From assembly GCA_015061545.1 (NCBI GenBank), contig SUWJ01000001.1:62001-126000 (forward strand): a DNA stretch of 64,000 nt, in the 5' to 3' direction. Position 1 is the stretch's first letter; the number at the start of each line of letters is the position of its first letter. Positions 43,887-53,386 of the stretch are shown here, piece by piece. The stretch is from Lentisphaerota bacterium. Its GTDB lineage: Bacteria > Verrucomicrobiota > Lentisphaeria > Victivallales > Victivallaceae. Both the position numbers and the translations under genes were made by a program. The notes beneath the pieces were generated by a model, which did no database searches, was not told the DNA's origin, and saw nothing but the letters and a program-made list of their open reading frames with translations.

Positions 43887-45074
43887 TTACTTCTGGAGTT
43901 TTGCCACAAAGCGAGCCAGACGTTCCGCCGCCTGACGGATATTTTCTTCGCTGCAGGCGTAGGAGAAACGGATCATCCCGTCGGCTCCGAAACTTGAGCA
44001 GGGAATCGCTGCGAGTTTTTCTTCTTCCAGCAAGCGGGTGCAGAATTCATCGCTGCCCATATTGAAGGAAGAAATATCGCAAAGCAAGTAGAACGCTCCC
44101 TGCGGACGCAGACATTTGACACCGGGGATCGGACTGACCAGCGAATAGATCAGATCGCGCCGTTTGGCAAACTCCTGCCGCATGGCTTCGATATCATCAT
44201 TGGCTTTGCCTTCCAGCGCGGCAATAGCTCCGTACTGAGCAAAAGTGGTAACGTTGCTGGTGGTGTGGCTCTGGAACGCGATAATACGCTTGGCCAGCCA
44301 CAGCGGCGCCGTCAGATAACCGATACGCCAGCCGGTCATGGAATAAGCCTTGCTGCAGCCGTTGACCGTGATGGTGCGGTTGCGGATCTCTTCGGAGAGC
44401 GAAGCAATACTGATATGAGGCTTATCGGCATCGTAAGTAAGTTTTTCGTAGATTTCATCCGCCAGGATCATAAAGTTGTTTTTGACCGCGATATTGGCGA
44501 TCGCTTCCAGCTTGCTGCGCGAATAGACTGCCCCCGTGGGGTTGGACGGAGTGGTAAGAATCAGCAGTTTGGTATTTTCGGTAACAGCAGCTTCCAATTC
44601 TTCGGGCACCAGCTCAAAGTTATTTTCCGCCTTGGTATTGACGATCACGACCTTGGCACCCGTGGTTTTTACCATTTCGGGATAGCTCAGCCAGAAGGGT
44701 GCCGGAATGATCACTTCATCGCCGGGGCCGCACAGGGCTGCAATTGCGCTGAAAACCGAAAACTTGGCACCGGGAGCCACCACGCACTGTTCAAAAGTAC
44801 AGGGAATATTGTTTTCTTCGGTAAACTTTTTAGCCACCAGTTTGCGCAATTCGGGCAGACCGCTGGCGGGTGTATAATAAACCTTGCTTTCGTTCAACGC
44901 CTGAATACAAGCATTTTTGATCGCAACGGGCGTATCGAAATCCGGCTCCCCGGCAGCCATGCTGCAAACATCAAGGCCTTCGGCTTTCAGCGCCTTGGCT
45001 TTGGCGGTGATCGCCAGCGTTGCCGAAGGAGTAAGTCCACCCATAAAACCGGATATTTTCTGTAAATCCTGCAT
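43887..45074 (-). CDS. Aspartate/aromatic aminotransferase (class I, fold type I)
   Basis: PLP-dependent aminotransferase of 395 residues of the AspB/Ib subgroup. SMAAGEPDFDTPVAIKNAC, YYTPASGLPELRKLVA, TTPSNPTGAVYSRSKLE, LADEIYEKLTYD and the PLP Lys in VNGCSKAYSMTGWRIGYL are all present. It could serve aspartate, and also aromatic or glutamate-prephenate transamination. First gene of the operon with the lipoprotein, lexA and ankyrin genes. Confidence 0.93.
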   Translation of the reverse strand: MQDLQKISGFMGGLTPSATLAITAKAKALKAEGLDVCSMAAGEPDFDTPVAIKNACIQALNESKVYYTPASGLPELRKLVAKKFTEENNIPCTFEQCVVAPGAKFSVFSAIAALCGPGDEVIIPAPFWLSYPEMVKTTGAKVVIVNTKAENNFELVPEELEAAVTENTKLLILTTPSNPTGAVYSRSKLEAIANIAVKNNFMILADEIYEKLTYDADKPHISIASLSEEIRNRTITVNGCSKAYSMTGWRIGYLTAPLWLAKRIIAFQSHTTSNVTTFAQYGAIAALEGKANDDIEAMRQEFAKRRDLIYSLVSPIPGVKCLRPQGAFYLLCDISSFNMGSDEFCTRLLEEEKLAAIPCSSFGADGMIRFSYACSEENIRQAAERLARFVAKLQK

Positions 45075-45180
45075 CTTGTTTCTCTCTTTTTTATAAATTT
45101 AACGTTATTGTTTTTGGCTTACAAAAAGCACAGTTGGTATAAAATACAGCAGTTTTGCCTTCAAGCCAAATCATAAAGCA

Positions 45181-45248
45181 AAAAAAGTGGCAATTTTATA
45201 CTATTTACGGTGTAAAGTCTGAGTAAAAGCAAAGCCCGGCCACTTTTT
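45181..45248 (-). terminator. Possible terminator after hrpB
   Basis: AAAAAGTGGC / GCCACTTTTT (10 bp) flanks a 47-base loop; on the minus strand it follows the hrpB stop (45268) and ends with Ts. The loop is long, so this is tentative. Confidence 0.4.
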
Positions 45249-45267
45249 CCGGCAGATAATTCACCTG

Positions 45268-47715
45268 CTACGGATTTTCCGGCCAGTCGTGCTTGGGATA
45301 GCGCCCTTTAAGCTCGTTGCGGACCAGTTTATACGATCCCTGCCAGAAGTTGCCGATATTAGATGTTGTCTGTACCGGGCGCCCGGCGGGGCTCAACAGC
45401 TGTATTGCCAGCTTCAATCTGCCGTTAAACAATGCCGGCTGACGGTAAACTCCGAAAAACCATTGCAGTTTGCCTGATACCATGGGCGGAGCGCAACTGT
45501 AGTCGATCTTGAATTCCCGATTGTTTTCCAGTTTTATTCTTTCCGGGAGCAGTCGGTTGATTTCCTGCTGTTGATTATAATCCAGCAAACTTTTTATTGC
45601 CTGATGCCAGTCGATCTTTTTCAACATATTTTTGGAGAACTTTTCAGGCAGAAAGTTTTCCAGCAGCTCTTCAATATGTTCAAGAATAAAATCATCACTC
45701 AAATCAGGCAAGGTCGATTCCGGTATGTATTTATGGATAAACGCCAGCTTATCCTGCAACTTTTTTACACTTTCCGGCAAATCCAACAGCTCAAGACCGT
45801 GCTTGAGCAAGAGATCTTTCAACGCCGTAATCAATGCGCATCGTTCAGGCGAATCAGCACGGCGACGACTCCAGACGATTGCCCCGGCTTTGCGTTCTTC
45901 AAGTGCTTCGATACTGAGCTCTTCGGGCGAGATTTTCAGTTTTATTTCGCTGTGAAAAATCTCCTGCGCCGCGCTTTCAACCTCCCACGCCTCCACGGGA
46001 CAAGCCAACAGCAGCATGGCATTATCGGCGCGATCATCCAGATTCAACGCCACAATAAATTCATTGCGGGCAGTATTGTTCAGTTCGTACCACAAAACTT
46101 CTCTGCCGCCGGCGGTAAGATAACGCAACTCGCCCAGATTTCCGCGTCTCCGGGCGATTCGGTCGGGAAATGCTTTTGCCAGCAGCCAGCCGGGAGTGAT
46201 ATCAGCTGGATCTTTTCCCGAAAGATCCAGTTTCAAACGCCGCGCCACTTCTTCGCTCAAGCGTTTGGCGGTGTGCAAATCACGGTTGCAGGAAAGATCG
46301 TTCAGCATCAAACTTATATCAGTACAGGAGTTGCGGCGGAAATCCACCCCATCCAGCAAAGCAGCCAGTTTTATTCCCAAACGCACCGCTCCGACTTGTT
46401 CGGCAAGTGCCAGCAAATGCCCGCTGCGTACACTCAAGCCGATTTCCGCTATGCGTTTGCCGTGAGCTGTAAGATCAAAGTTTGCATCCAATGCTTTCAA
46501 ACTTTGCAGATATTTACCGGCGGCGCTCCACGACGCCTCCGGCGGCGGCTCCATAAATTTCAAATCAGCAGGATTTTTCACCCCCCACGCCGCTAATTCC
46601 AGCATCATTCCGCTGAGATCACAGCAGCTTAACTGACTTGGCTGCTGCAAGGGGCGTTTGGCATCTTCGTATTCGCCCCAGAGTTTCCACGAACAGCCGG
46701 GGGCGGTACGGCCTGCCCGCCCTGCCCGCTGAATCGCCGAGGCTTGCGAAATGGGGATCGTTTCCAGCCGTTCCAGCTGAGTTGCGGGGTGATATACAGC
46801 CATCTTGGTCAAGCCGCTGTCGATTACCACCCGAATCCCGTCAATCGTCAAACTGCTTTCTGCAATGGATGTTGCCAGGACTATTTTTCTGAAGTTATGC
46901 TGCGGCGGCTCGATAGCGCGCTTCTGACTTTCTGAATCCAATCTGCCGTAAAGGGGGATAATATTGCAGAACGGGTCTTTGATATGTTCCTGCAATATCT
47001 TTTCGCAAGCTCTGATATCGCCCTCTCCCGGCAGAAACACCAGCATACTGCCTGTTTCGCTTTCATAAGCCTGCATGACCAGACGGGCAATATTTTCGCT
47101 TAAAGAAAGTTCGCTGCGGCGGGGAAAAAATCTTGACTCCACCGGATAACTTCTGCCGGAACTGGTGATCTGCGGCGCTCCGCCCAGCAAGTCAGCCGCC
47201 TGTCGGATATCCAGCGTGGCAGACATTAAAAGTATGCGTAGATCCTCGCGCAAAGACTCCGCGCTGTCCAGCGTCAATGCCAGCGCCAGATCCGATTGCA
47301 AACTGCGTTCGTGAAATTCGTCGAATATTATCATTGCGCAATCCGACAATTCCGGATCGCGCTGGATCTTGCGGGTAAGCATCCCTTCGGTAAGCACTTC
47401 GATTCTGGTCGCCGCCGAAACTTTGCGTTCCAACCGCATCCGATATCCCACCATGCCGCCCAACTGACACCCCAGATTGCGCGCCAGCTGACACGCCGTG
47501 GCATACGCTGCAATACGGCGCGGTTCCAGAATAATGATCTTGCGCCCCGCCAGATAGCTTTCGTCCATCAGCAGCAGCGGCAGAACCGTACTTTTACCCG
47601 ACCCCGTAGGCGAACTCAAAACCGCCCGTTTATGTGTAAACAGCGCTGCTTTAACCTGGTCAACCACCTGACAAACCGGGTAGTGACTTAAATTCTCCGC
47701 CCAAGCGCTGTTCAT
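45268..47715 (-). CDS. hrpB: ATP-dependent helicase HrpB
   Basis: DEAH-type helicase of 815 residues, normal length. SSPTGSGKST (Walker A), ILEPRRIAA, IIFDEFHERSLQSDLAL (DEFH), LLMSATLD, LVFLPGEGDI, LATSIAESSLTIDGI and QRAGRAGRTAPG are visible in order, and the C-terminal HrpB domain includes WLLAKAFPDRIARRRG. Physiological role poorly known (RNA processing in a few species). Overlaps waaA by four bases (ATGA). Confidence 0.95.
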   Translation of the reverse strand: MNSAWAENLSHYPVCQVVDQVKAALFTHKRAVLSSPTGSGKSTVLPLLLMDESYLAGRKIIILEPRRIAAYATACQLARNLGCQLGGMVGYRMRLERKVSAATRIEVLTEGMLTRKIQRDPELSDCAMIIFDEFHERSLQSDLALALTLDSAESLREDLRILLMSATLDIRQAADLLGGAPQITSSGRSYPVESRFFPRRSELSLSENIARLVMQAYESETGSMLVFLPGEGDIRACEKILQEHIKDPFCNIIPLYGRLDSESQKRAIEPPQHNFRKIVLATSIAESSLTIDGIRVVIDSGLTKMAVYHPATQLERLETIPISQASAIQRAGRAGRTAPGCSWKLWGEYEDAKRPLQQPSQLSCCDLSGMMLELAAWGVKNPADLKFMEPPPEASWSAAGKYLQSLKALDANFDLTAHGKRIAEIGLSVRSGHLLALAEQVGAVRLGIKLAALLDGVDFRRNSCTDISLMLNDLSCNRDLHTAKRLSEEVARRLKLDLSGKDPADITPGWLLAKAFPDRIARRRGNLGELRYLTAGGREVLWYELNNTARNEFIVALNLDDRADNAMLLLACPVEAWEVESAAQEIFHSEIKLKISPEELSIEALEERKAGAIVWSRRRADSPERCALITALKDLLLKHGLELLDLPESVKKLQDKLAFIHKYIPESTLPDLSDDFILEHIEELLENFLPEKFSKNMLKKIDWHQAIKSLLDYNQQQEINRLLPERIKLENNREFKIDYSCAPPMVSGKLQWFFGVYRQPALFNGRLKLAIQLLSPAGRPVQTTSNIGNFWQGSYKLVRNELKGRYPKHDWPENP

Positions 47716-49001
47716 GCCAGCAATTTATCCAATTCCTGAAGCGTTTTTTCGCTGGCTCCGGCGTGTTCGGCAATCGCCTGATACGCCAAAAGCCCTAAAT
47801 TATCCCGCAGAGCCTTATCTTGCAGCAGTTCAGCAAGCACAGGAGTTAAATTGCGGTCATCCGCTACCGTTCTGATAGCATTTTTGCCGGTCAGAACCTG
47901 CATAAGAAAACGGAAATTGCGGAGCTTTTCACCAGTAACGATCGCCTTTTTCAGCAGCGCAGGTTCAATCAAATTATGCCCTTCGTCATGTCCTGCCAGA
48001 CTCTTGCCCATAATTACCACATCGGCGCTTTTCATAAACTTAAGCATTTCGCCGGTAGTATCAGCCAGCAAACAACTTACATTGCCATCTGCGGAGCGTT
48101 CGTTATTGCTGCGGCGCAATGCGGTAATATTCATTTTCCGCAACACATCCATAACTTCGCCGCCCCGTTCGGCATGGCGCGGAATCAGCACCAGACGCAA
48201 TGCGGGATCAGTTTTCTGCAATTCCAGAAAACTTGCGGCAATAACGGCTTCTTCGCCGGGATGGGTACTGGCACCAAGCAAAATTTTCTTTTCGCCGCTG
48301 CCGAAAACCTCATCCAGATCGACTGCCTGCAAATCCGCAGGAACACTTTGATCGAACTTCAAATTCCCGCAATTCACCACCCTGGCGCGGGGCGCAACTT
48401 CCATAAAACGATCCCGATCGCCCGTGCTCTGAGCCATTATCATATCGAACTTACTCAACAGCGGATCAAAGAAAAAGCCGAAGTGCTTGTATCCTTTAGC
48501 CGAGTGATCCGACAATCTGGCATTGACCAAAGCGGTTTTAACTCCCCGTTTGCGGGCTTGCACGATCAAATTCGGCCAGATTTCGGTTTCAAAAATCACC
48601 AGCATCTTGGGAGTGAGCATTTTCAATACTTTGCGTACCGTCCAGAAAAAATCAATCGGGCAGAAGATTGCAGTACACCCCTCCGGCAGCTGCTTGCGGA
48701 CCAACTCCTGCCCCGTAGTCGTCCCCGTGGAAATAACGATCGGTAAATCAGGGCAGCGCTGACGCAATTTACGGCTCAAAGCCAGCGCTATAACGCTTTC
48801 GCCCACGCTGACAGCGTGTATCCAAATACCGTTTTTATACGCTTGCAATTCCTTGATGCGCTCATACTTATACCAGCCGAAACGTTCGCCGAAAGTCTTT
48901 TTCCACCCGGGGCGCCGCCAAAGTTTCCACAACAGCCCGGGAATAAAAAATATAAACCCTATCGGCAGCAGCAAATTATAAAAAAACAGCATTATTTTCA
49001 T
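47712..49001 (-). CDS. waaA: 3-deoxy-D-manno-octulosonic acid (Kdo) transferase
   Basis: GT30 enzyme joining Kdo to lipid A; inner membrane, cytoplasmic face. 429 residues. Hydrophobic N-terminus (ILFFYNLLLPIGFIFFIPGLL), ERFGWY, IWIHAVSVGESVIALAL, ETEIWPNL, GASTHPGEE and GHNLIEPALL. It proves a lipopolysaccharide-containing outer membrane. In the operon def, membrane protein, Cdc123-like, waaA, hrpB. Confidence 0.96.
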   Translation of the reverse strand: MKIMLFFYNLLLPIGFIFFIPGLLWKLWRRPGWKKTFGERFGWYKYERIKELQAYKNGIWIHAVSVGESVIALALSRKLRQRCPDLPIVISTGTTTGQELVRKQLPEGCTAIFCPIDFFWTVRKVLKMLTPKMLVIFETEIWPNLIVQARKRGVKTALVNARLSDHSAKGYKHFGFFFDPLLSKFDMIMAQSTGDRDRFMEVAPRARVVNCGNLKFDQSVPADLQAVDLDEVFGSGEKKILLGASTHPGEEAVIAASFLELQKTDPALRLVLIPRHAERGGEVMDVLRKMNITALRRSNNERSADGNVSCLLADTTGEMLKFMKSADVVIMGKSLAGHDEGHNLIEPALLKKAIVTGEKLRNFRFLMQVLTGKNAIRTVADDRNLTPVLAELLQDKALRDNLGLLAYQAIAEHAGASEKTLQELDKLLA

Positions 49002-49025
49002 GTAAAATTATCTTGTTGATTGCAA

Positions 49026-49745
49026 TTAAAAACTTACTTCCACATTGCCGGAGATCTTAGTCGGCGGCAGCATCAATTTTATCCCTGAAACCTGACTCCA
49101 ATCCTGATCGAAGGTCCTCAGCAGCAAAGGATCAGTTGTGCCGCCCCACGGATTCAAATCAATTATCCGTACATCGCGGTCATCGTTGTCCAGATAAATA
49201 TCCATCGTCAGATCTTTGATCGGCAGTTCGCCAAGCTCGTTGAACCATTTTTCCACCGTACTGTAAAGCTCCTGTTTGATTCCTTCCAAACGGCGGAAAT
49301 GGCGAACCAGATTATACTGGCACATTGCCCGCAGCTTGCCGTCCTGAATAAACAATCTGAACTCGCGGGTGCGGTCGATCCGCACAAACGGCCGCACTAT
49401 CAAATATTCGATCTCCCCCGCGGCTGCTGCGGCGCGCACTTTATCAGAAGTCGCCAGATAATACCATGCGCTTTCCGCAGAGTGCACCGCGCCGCGTTTA
49501 CCGGCAAATCGTTCAGTATCAGTAGGTGCGCAGTAATCGGTAGAAATAAAATAATTATCAAACGCTCCGCCGCGCATAAACTTTTTCAGGCGCCTGACCA
49601 CTTGCGCAACCGCCTTACCTTCGGCTATGCCGTCAGCGAGCAGTTTCACTTCTTCGGTATTCAATTTCAGAAATCCGGTCATCACACTGTATTCACTCAA
49701 CACAGGATACCAGTTTACAGCCCGGCAAAAATCACTCTTATCCAT
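49026..49745 (-). CDS. Cdc123/D123-family ATP-grasp-like protein
   Basis: About 240 residues from ATG 49745 (ATG/other starts upstream to 49799 would overlap the preceding gene). The pattern REFRLFIQDGKLRAMCQYN and DVRIIDLNPWGGTTDPLLL matches the D123 family, ATP-grasp-like proteins best known in eukaryotes as assembly factors for translation initiation factor eIF2. Bacterial members exist but have no known role. Lies between waaA and a membrane protein gene, in the same operon. Confidence 0.65.
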   Translation of the reverse strand: MDKSDFCRAVNWYPVLSEYSVMTGFLKLNTEEVKLLADGIAEGKAVAQVVRRLKKFMRGGAFDNYFISTDYCAPTDTERFAGKRGAVHSAESAWYYLATSDKVRAAAAAGEIEYLIVRPFVRIDRTREFRLFIQDGKLRAMCQYNLVRHFRRLEGIKQELYSTVEKWFNELGELPIKDLTMDIYLDNDDRDVRIIDLNPWGGTTDPLLLRTFDQDWSQVSGIKLMLPPTKISGNVEVSF

Positions 49746-49774
49746 ATTTATCAACCATCCTTTTGGCTCGCCTT

Positions 49775-50674
49775 TTATTGCAGATTTTCCTGCTGCCATT
49801 GGCGTTTCTGGCGATTGTATTCTATACGGTTCATTACTATTATCAGATAAATTGTCATACCCAATACATAGATAACATCAAAATTCAATCCCGGCAGCTG
49901 CAACGCCTCTGCCGCGCTGCCGATTATCATTGCGGGAAACCCGGCATAAATCGCCAGTACGATCAATTCTTTGAAGGAAAAATATCTCTTACGCCCAAGA
50001 TTCATCAACAGCGACACCACGGCAAACACCAGAATATAGAAGACTATCTGGGCAATATGAATAAATATTATACTGCCGACTGACAGCTTTAAGATAATTT
50101 CAAACCAATTTTTTATATCTTCGGTCGTAAACTGAACCGTTTTCCCGGATTTTACCAGCAATTTGGTGTTGACTGCCGCTTGGGATTTACGCAGCGCATC
50201 CAGCAAAGCAGCATCGGAATCGACTTTGACCACCTTCCGGCCCATTTCGGAATAAAAATCAATATCCCGGTCGGAGTGTTTTACCCATGCGCCGATTTTC
50301 AATCCCGACCAGATGATCCCCGTGGAACACTCCTGCTGGTAATTTTCGGGCAGAGTTTCGGCATTTTCCGGCAAATAAGTTACGCTGACAGGTCCTGCTA
50401 TGGTGAAAACTCTTGCCCGATTCGGATGACGCAGCGGCTCAAATTTATCAGCTCCCAGCACCAGCGTGCCGCAATTCTCGGCAAAAACCTGCACCGAACT
50501 ATCTGTAAGTTGCTTCAATGCAGGATATACCCCCTGCCACATAAAGAACGCGCAAATCAGCGACATGAGCACAAAGTGCCAAATCGCCGTCAGTAATTTC
50601 TGCTGTTTAAGCTGCTCAAAAACAGCTGTTCCAGAACAACTGCCCCAGAGCGCGCGGAAAAAACCGACCTTCAT
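49775..50674 (-). CDS. Membrane protein, DUF1189-like
   Basis: 299 residues. One N-terminal hydrophobic segment (IWHFVLMSLICAFFMWQGVYPAL), an extracytoplasmic domain of about 140 residues, then three membrane segments (SVGSIIFIHIAQIVFYILVFAVV, LIVLAIYAGFPAMIIGS, FDVIYVLGMTIYLIIVMN). This layout resembles DUF1189. Function unknown. Overlaps the def stop by four bases. Confidence 0.65.
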   Translation of the reverse strand: MKVGFFRALWGSCSGTAVFEQLKQQKLLTAIWHFVLMSLICAFFMWQGVYPALKQLTDSSVQVFAENCGTLVLGADKFEPLRHPNRARVFTIAGPVSVTYLPENAETLPENYQQECSTGIIWSGLKIGAWVKHSDRDIDFYSEMGRKVVKVDSDAALLDALRKSQAAVNTKLLVKSGKTVQFTTEDIKNWFEIILKLSVGSIIFIHIAQIVFYILVFAVVSLLMNLGRKRYFSFKELIVLAIYAGFPAMIIGSAAEALQLPGLNFDVIYVLGMTIYLIIVMNRIEYNRQKRQWQQENLQ

Positions 50675-51261
50675 CGTTTTATATCCCGCTGGTAGTTGAA
50701 CTTTTTGCCCCGCCGTTTAAGCGCAGTGAGTTCTTCGCTTACGCTGTCGCGGACTTCATCGCTCAGGCGATCTGTAAAAACAAATCCGTCAAGATGATCG
50801 ACTTCGTGCTGGATACATCTTGCCAGCAAGCCGCCGCACTCAAATTCGATATTGTTCCCGCTCAAATCCTGTGCTTTAACCTTTATCTGTCGCGGACGGA
50901 TCACTTCCGCATAAATTTCGGGCACCGAAAGACACCCTTCATCGTAAGGTTCCAAGTCACTGCTGAATTCCACAATTTGCGGATTGACCAGCGCTACCGG
51001 CATTTGGGGCAGCAGCTGCATTTCCCCGGGAGTCGGCGGATTGCTCATGGAACTTTGCGGAATATCCAGCACAATCAACCGCTTCAGCACCCCGATCTGT
51101 ACTGCCGCCAGTCCGATGCCGTTAAGTTCGTGCATGGCTTTTACCATGAAATTCGCCAAATCAGCAAGTTCACGATCGAAAACCGTAACTTGAGCGGAGC
51201 TTTTTTTCAATATCTCTCCACCGTAGGTTTGAAGCATATATCTGGGTCTTTTTTTCAACAT
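50671..51261 (-). CDS. def: Peptide deformylase
   Basis: Removes N-formyl from nascent proteins. 196 residues. All three motifs: GIGLAAVQIG (48-57), EGCLSVPE (Cys110) and QHEVDHLDG (His152, Glu153, His156). First gene of a minus-strand operon. The usual neighbour fmt is not in this window. Confidence 0.97.
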   Translation of the reverse strand: MLKKRPRYMLQTYGGEILKKSSAQVTVFDRELADLANFMVKAMHELNGIGLAAVQIGVLKRLIVLDIPQSSMSNPPTPGEMQLLPQMPVALVNPQIVEFSSDLEPYDEGCLSVPEIYAEVIRPRQIKVKAQDLSGNNIEFECGGLLARCIQHEVDHLDGFVFTDRLSDEVRDSVSEELTALKRRGKKFNYQRDIKR

Positions 51262-51383
51262 CTATTCAGCCCCCGAAAACTGTTTATATACTTTATATCG
51301 GCTTTATAACAAGCCACCCGGTCGGTAAATATCCGCTTTTTCCGGATCATTTACCAACTGGGAATAATGTATTTGTATCGGCA

Positions 51384-51423
51384 GGAAAAGCTGTAGTGAA
51401 TAATTTTTTGATACAGCTTTTCC
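51384..51423 (-). terminator. Hairpin between the TolC-like gene and def
   Basis: 12-bp perfect stem GGAAAAGCTGTA / TACAGCTTTTCC, 16-base loop, 24 bases after the stop of the TolC-like gene. There is no downstream T-run, so its strength as a terminator is uncertain. Confidence 0.45.
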
Positions 51424-51446
51424 GTGTCAATTTGTTTTTTTTGATT

Positions 51447-53126
51447 TTACTTGGCTGCAGGTGCCGGCGGTCCTACTACCGGAGGTGCTTGTGCCGCAGG
51501 AGTTTCCGCAGCCTTGAGTTTGGCGGCATCTTCCGCAGCTTCAACTTTGTTCAGCTCAGCTTCCGAACCCTTATCCAGCATCAGATATTTGGCAACTTCT
51601 TCCGGATTGGCGGTGCCTTCCACATTGGGGACCATGCCTTTATCTTCCAAAACCTGCAAAGTTACATCAGCACCGCTGAACTGTTCGTAACCGCGGCCAA
51701 GATTGTTGATATTGGCAGCAGCTTCCAACTGGGCACGGGCTTTCTGCACATTGGCAAGTGCCTGCACCAGCGTGCCTTCCGCCGATACTACGTTACGTTG
51801 AGCTTCGTTCAGTCGAACGATTTCCGCCTGACCTGCGTCGTATTCAGCCTGAACCAGATCGCGCTGTTCAAACACCAGTTTGCGGATAGCGGAGAAAAGC
51901 GTCGCCTGTTTGATGTTCAAATCGTAATTGGCGTAAGCGGTACGGACATCGTTGACCACCGAAAGCCAGGTCTGGGCCACGGCAAAATCCGCGATAGCCA
52001 GATTTGCCTGAGCTTCCCGCGAAGCATTGTAGCGCTGAAATCCGTTAAAAAGCACCCATTCCGCCGAAAGCCCGTAACTCATATTCTGAGCTTCGTAACG
52101 GCGCGCAGGCCCGTCGCTGAAGCCGTGATAAACGTTGCGGTTGGCAGAAAGACCGTATTCGCCATAGGCGCGGATCGTCGGCGAAAATGCGCTGTAAGTC
52201 TGATAGAGCTGATATTCGCTGATTTTGAGCTGTTCGCGGTAAGCCTTCAAATCAGGACGGTTGGCAAGAGCCATATCCAGATAGGTATCCACGCCCAGCA
52301 GCAGCGATTCGCTTTCGTATTTTATTTCAGGGAATTTGATCGAGTCAGGGATCGTCCCGTCCGGGTAGCCCATCAAAGCCGCCAGCGTGTAAAGCGCGGT
52401 CGAATAATTATATTCCGCCGTCAAACGGTTGGAGTCGGCCTGATTCACCTGGATCTGGAAGTTGAGTACATCGCTGAGCGGAACCGCACCATACTGGTGC
52501 TTGATTTCAGTTTCGCGCAGGTTCTTGAGCTGGAAGCTCATATCTTCCAACGCAATACGGCGGTTTTCATTCGCCAGCAGAATATCGTAATATGCCTGCG
52601 CCACCGCCAGCAGCAGCTGACGACGGGCATTGTCGCTCAACGCAACCGTATTGGAGTAGTTGTGCTTGGCAGCCAGCACGCCGAATTCGCGGCTGAGCCC
52701 GTCAAAAAGCATCCAGTTGGCAGATACGCCGAAATTGACACCGCTGGCGTAATCAGTTTGCGGTCCCGAATAATTCTTGTTGCTCATAATATCGTTGAAG
52801 GAGCCGCTGACCCCGGCTTTGACCGAAACCGTGGGCGAATACCCTGCAAACGACTGATAGTAACGCATCTTGGCGGCGTTGACCGAGTGATATGCCGAAA
52901 TATAGGAAGGATTATTCAGAAGCGCGATTTTCTGTGCATCGTCCAGCGACAGAGTATCAATCGACTGCAGAATGGTATCAGCCTTGCTGCGGTCGCGTTC
53001 GCTGAAACTGTTGAATCTGAAATCTCCTGCCGGCGGCGTGTAGTTTTTGCTGCAGCCGACAGCTGTTGCTGCCAGCAAACCGCCGCAAACCACGGCCGGC
53101 ACCCATCTTAAAAGCTCTTTTTTCAT
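51447..53126 (-). CDS. TolC-family outer-membrane efflux lipoprotein
   Basis: 559 residues. Lipoprotein signal ending TAVGC from ATG 53126 with AAGGA upstream; then two TolC repeats of long helices and beta-barrel segments (YYDILLANENRRIALEDMSF ... RDLVQAEYDAGQAEIVRLNEAQRNVVSAEGTLVQAL). The C-terminus is Ala/Pro-rich (AAETPAAQAPPVVGPPAPAAK), not usual for TolC. No adaptor or inner-membrane pump is adjacent, so the transported substrate is unknown. Confidence 0.9.
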   Translation of the reverse strand: MKKELLRWVPAVVCGGLLAATAVGCSKNYTPPAGDFRFNSFSERDRSKADTILQSIDTLSLDDAQKIALLNNPSYISAYHSVNAAKMRYYQSFAGYSPTVSVKAGVSGSFNDIMSNKNYSGPQTDYASGVNFGVSANWMLFDGLSREFGVLAAKHNYSNTVALSDNARRQLLLAVAQAYYDILLANENRRIALEDMSFQLKNLRETEIKHQYGAVPLSDVLNFQIQVNQADSNRLTAEYNYSTALYTLAALMGYPDGTIPDSIKFPEIKYESESLLLGVDTYLDMALANRPDLKAYREQLKISEYQLYQTYSAFSPTIRAYGEYGLSANRNVYHGFSDGPARRYEAQNMSYGLSAEWVLFNGFQRYNASREAQANLAIADFAVAQTWLSVVNDVRTAYANYDLNIKQATLFSAIRKLVFEQRDLVQAEYDAGQAEIVRLNEAQRNVVSAEGTLVQALANVQKARAQLEAAANINNLGRGYEQFSGADVTLQVLEDKGMVPNVEGTANPEEVAKYLMLDKGSEAELNKVEAAEDAAKLKAAETPAAQAPPVVGPPAPAAK

Positions 53127-53311
53127 AAAAATATTTTCCTTGATAGAAATATTGTATTGTTTCAGCACAAAAAATACTTTACATATTAAAGTAATATATA
53201 ACCAAAACCGTTTTTTGCAAGTTAAATTTTGACTGACGGGTCAATTTTTTCGACAAAAAAAATACTCTTTTGCTTTCAGATTACTTCATCAAAAAAAATT
53301 TTTTCGCGGAG

Positions 53312-53340
53312 TTGAAATTTTGTATATATAGGTGTATTTT
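53312..53340 (+). promoter_or_regulatory. Sigma-70-type promoter of guaA
   Basis: -35 TTGAAA (53312-53317), 17-base spacer, -10 TATTTT (53335-53340), about 46 bases before the ATG. Confidence 0.6.
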
Positions 53341-53386
53341 AAATATCAGACAACATTAATCATTTCCAGATCAAAGGAAAAATAAG

